DNA of 6,126 bases from Promethearchaeota archaeon (lineage in GTDB: Archaea > Asgardarchaeota > Lokiarchaeia > Sigynarchaeales > SOKP01), in the NCBI GenBank assembly GCA_019894875.1, contig JAGXNR010000150.1, forward strand, positions 1 through 6,126, written 5' to 3'. A model generated the notes under the pieces. The model did not search any database, was not told the origin of the DNA, and saw only the letters and a program-made list of their open reading frames with translations. Of the stretch, positions 5,839 through 6,126 are shown one piece after another. The first letter of the stretch is position 1; every line of letters starts with the position of its first letter. Position numbers and translations under genes: made by a program.

Positions 5839-5902
5839 TCAATAAAAAATACTTTTTATAAACCAATTAATCAATGGAATTTTCAGATTTCCTAAAATTA
5901 TC

Positions 5903-5977
5903 AATAATCAACCAATAATAATTATCTTAATACAAAAAATATAAATAATCAACCAATAATAATTATCTTGACACAAA
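5903..5977. repeat. direct repeat A, two 34-base copies, period 41
   Basis: The 34 bases at 5903-5936 return at 5944-5977 with two differences (A/G and T/C), separated by seven A/T bases. Each copy begins AATAATCAACCAATAATA. The spacing of 41 is close to that of the repeat B units just to the right, so the two sets may belong to one array that has diverged. Confidence 0.85.
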
Positions 5978-5978
5978 G

Positions 5979-6107
5979 ATTTTCAATTTACATAAAAAAA
6001 TGATTAGATCATGACTAAAAATTTTCAATTTACATAAAAAAAATGATTAGATCATGACTAAAAATTTTCAATTTACATAAAAAAAATTGATTAGAATATG
6101 ATTAAAA
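5979..6107. repeat. direct repeat B, three tandem units of 42, 43 and 44 bases
   Basis: Units lie at 5979-6020, 6021-6063 and 6064-6107. Each starts ATTTTCAATTTACAT, continues with an A-run of 7, 8 and 8, and then TGATTAGATCATGACTAAAA in units 1 and 2. Unit 3 has an extra T and three substitutions in that last part. Units 1 and 2 differ only in A-run length, so expansion is recent. There are no unique spacers, so this is a minisatellite-like array and not a CRISPR. Confidence 0.9.
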
Positions 6108-6126
6108 ATAAACTTTTGATTAGTGT

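Larger units (their letters stand above)
5459..6126. other. gene-free right end with repeats and gene debris
   Basis: These 668 bases contain no intact gene that I can support. From left to right they hold weak palindromes near the toroid gene's end, the uncertain minus-strand frame, an A/T-rich stretch with nothing evident (about 5640-5700), a purine-rich AAGGAAGGAG at 5707-5716 with no start codon at a useful distance, the V4R-like remnant, and the repeat array. Degenerate relatives of repeat B also occur near 5831-5851 and 5879-5900. No tRNA, rRNA or insertion sequence end is visible. Confidence 0.6.

Noticed and set aside
5903..6107. CRISPR array
   Set aside because: The whole unit is repeated without unique spacers, and copies differ mainly by A-run length and a few substitutions; no cas gene is present.
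5996..6110. Tiny repeated ORFs (MTKNFQFT) in the B repeats
   Set aside because: Eight codons recur only because the DNA unit recurs; there is no ribosome site and nothing suggests translation.

Overview
The window is very AT-rich DNA (G+C looks to be around 30% by eye) that reads as archaeal. Both sirtuin genes have an A/T-rich TATA-like box centred about 26 to 27 bases before the ATG, the spacing expected for leaderless archaeal transcripts. T-rich tracts, not strong GC hairpins, follow several genes. Two sirtuins of the eukaryotic SIRT6/SIRT7 type next to otherwise prokaryotic genes suggest an Asgard-group archaeon. That assignment is inference; no marker gene (rRNA, tRNA, ribosomal protein) is present to confirm it.

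Left part (2-2729): the 3' portion of an APC-superfamily amino-acid permease, whose true start lies before the window, is followed 20 bases later on the same strand by a PHP-fold metallohydrolase-like protein, probably in the same transcript. A 134-residue unrecognised protein runs in the opposite direction. Its stop codon overlaps that of the PHP gene inside a perfect TGTTAACA palindrome.

Middle (2730-4594): a 241-base divergent intergenic region holds candidate promoters for both directions and a 14-base palindrome. Two tandem sirtuin genes (252 and 256 residues) follow. They align without gaps over about 250 residues at roughly 78% identity by hand count, and each appears to have its own leaderless promoter. 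All core catalytic and zinc residues are present in both. The differences concentrate in the zinc-module insert.

Right part (4595-6126): 48 bases after the second sirtuin, and preceded by a real Shine-Dalgarno motif (GAGGT), is a 271-residue protein of the alpha/alpha-toroid (prenyltransferase/terpene-cyclase-like) type. The last 668 bases hold no intact gene. They contain a probable decayed, frameshifted C-terminal end of a V4R-domain protein on the minus strand, an uncertain 65-codon open frame on the minus strand, and an array of 41-44 base direct repeats that runs nearly to the window edge and decays leftwards.

Functionally, the left block looks like solute uptake plus a small hydrolase. 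The middle and right block pairs two NAD+-dependent protein deacylase candidates with a toroid protein of unknown substrate. The tandem sirtuin pair, the sirtuin-toroid neighbourhood and the degenerate V4R/repeat region are the items most worth following up.
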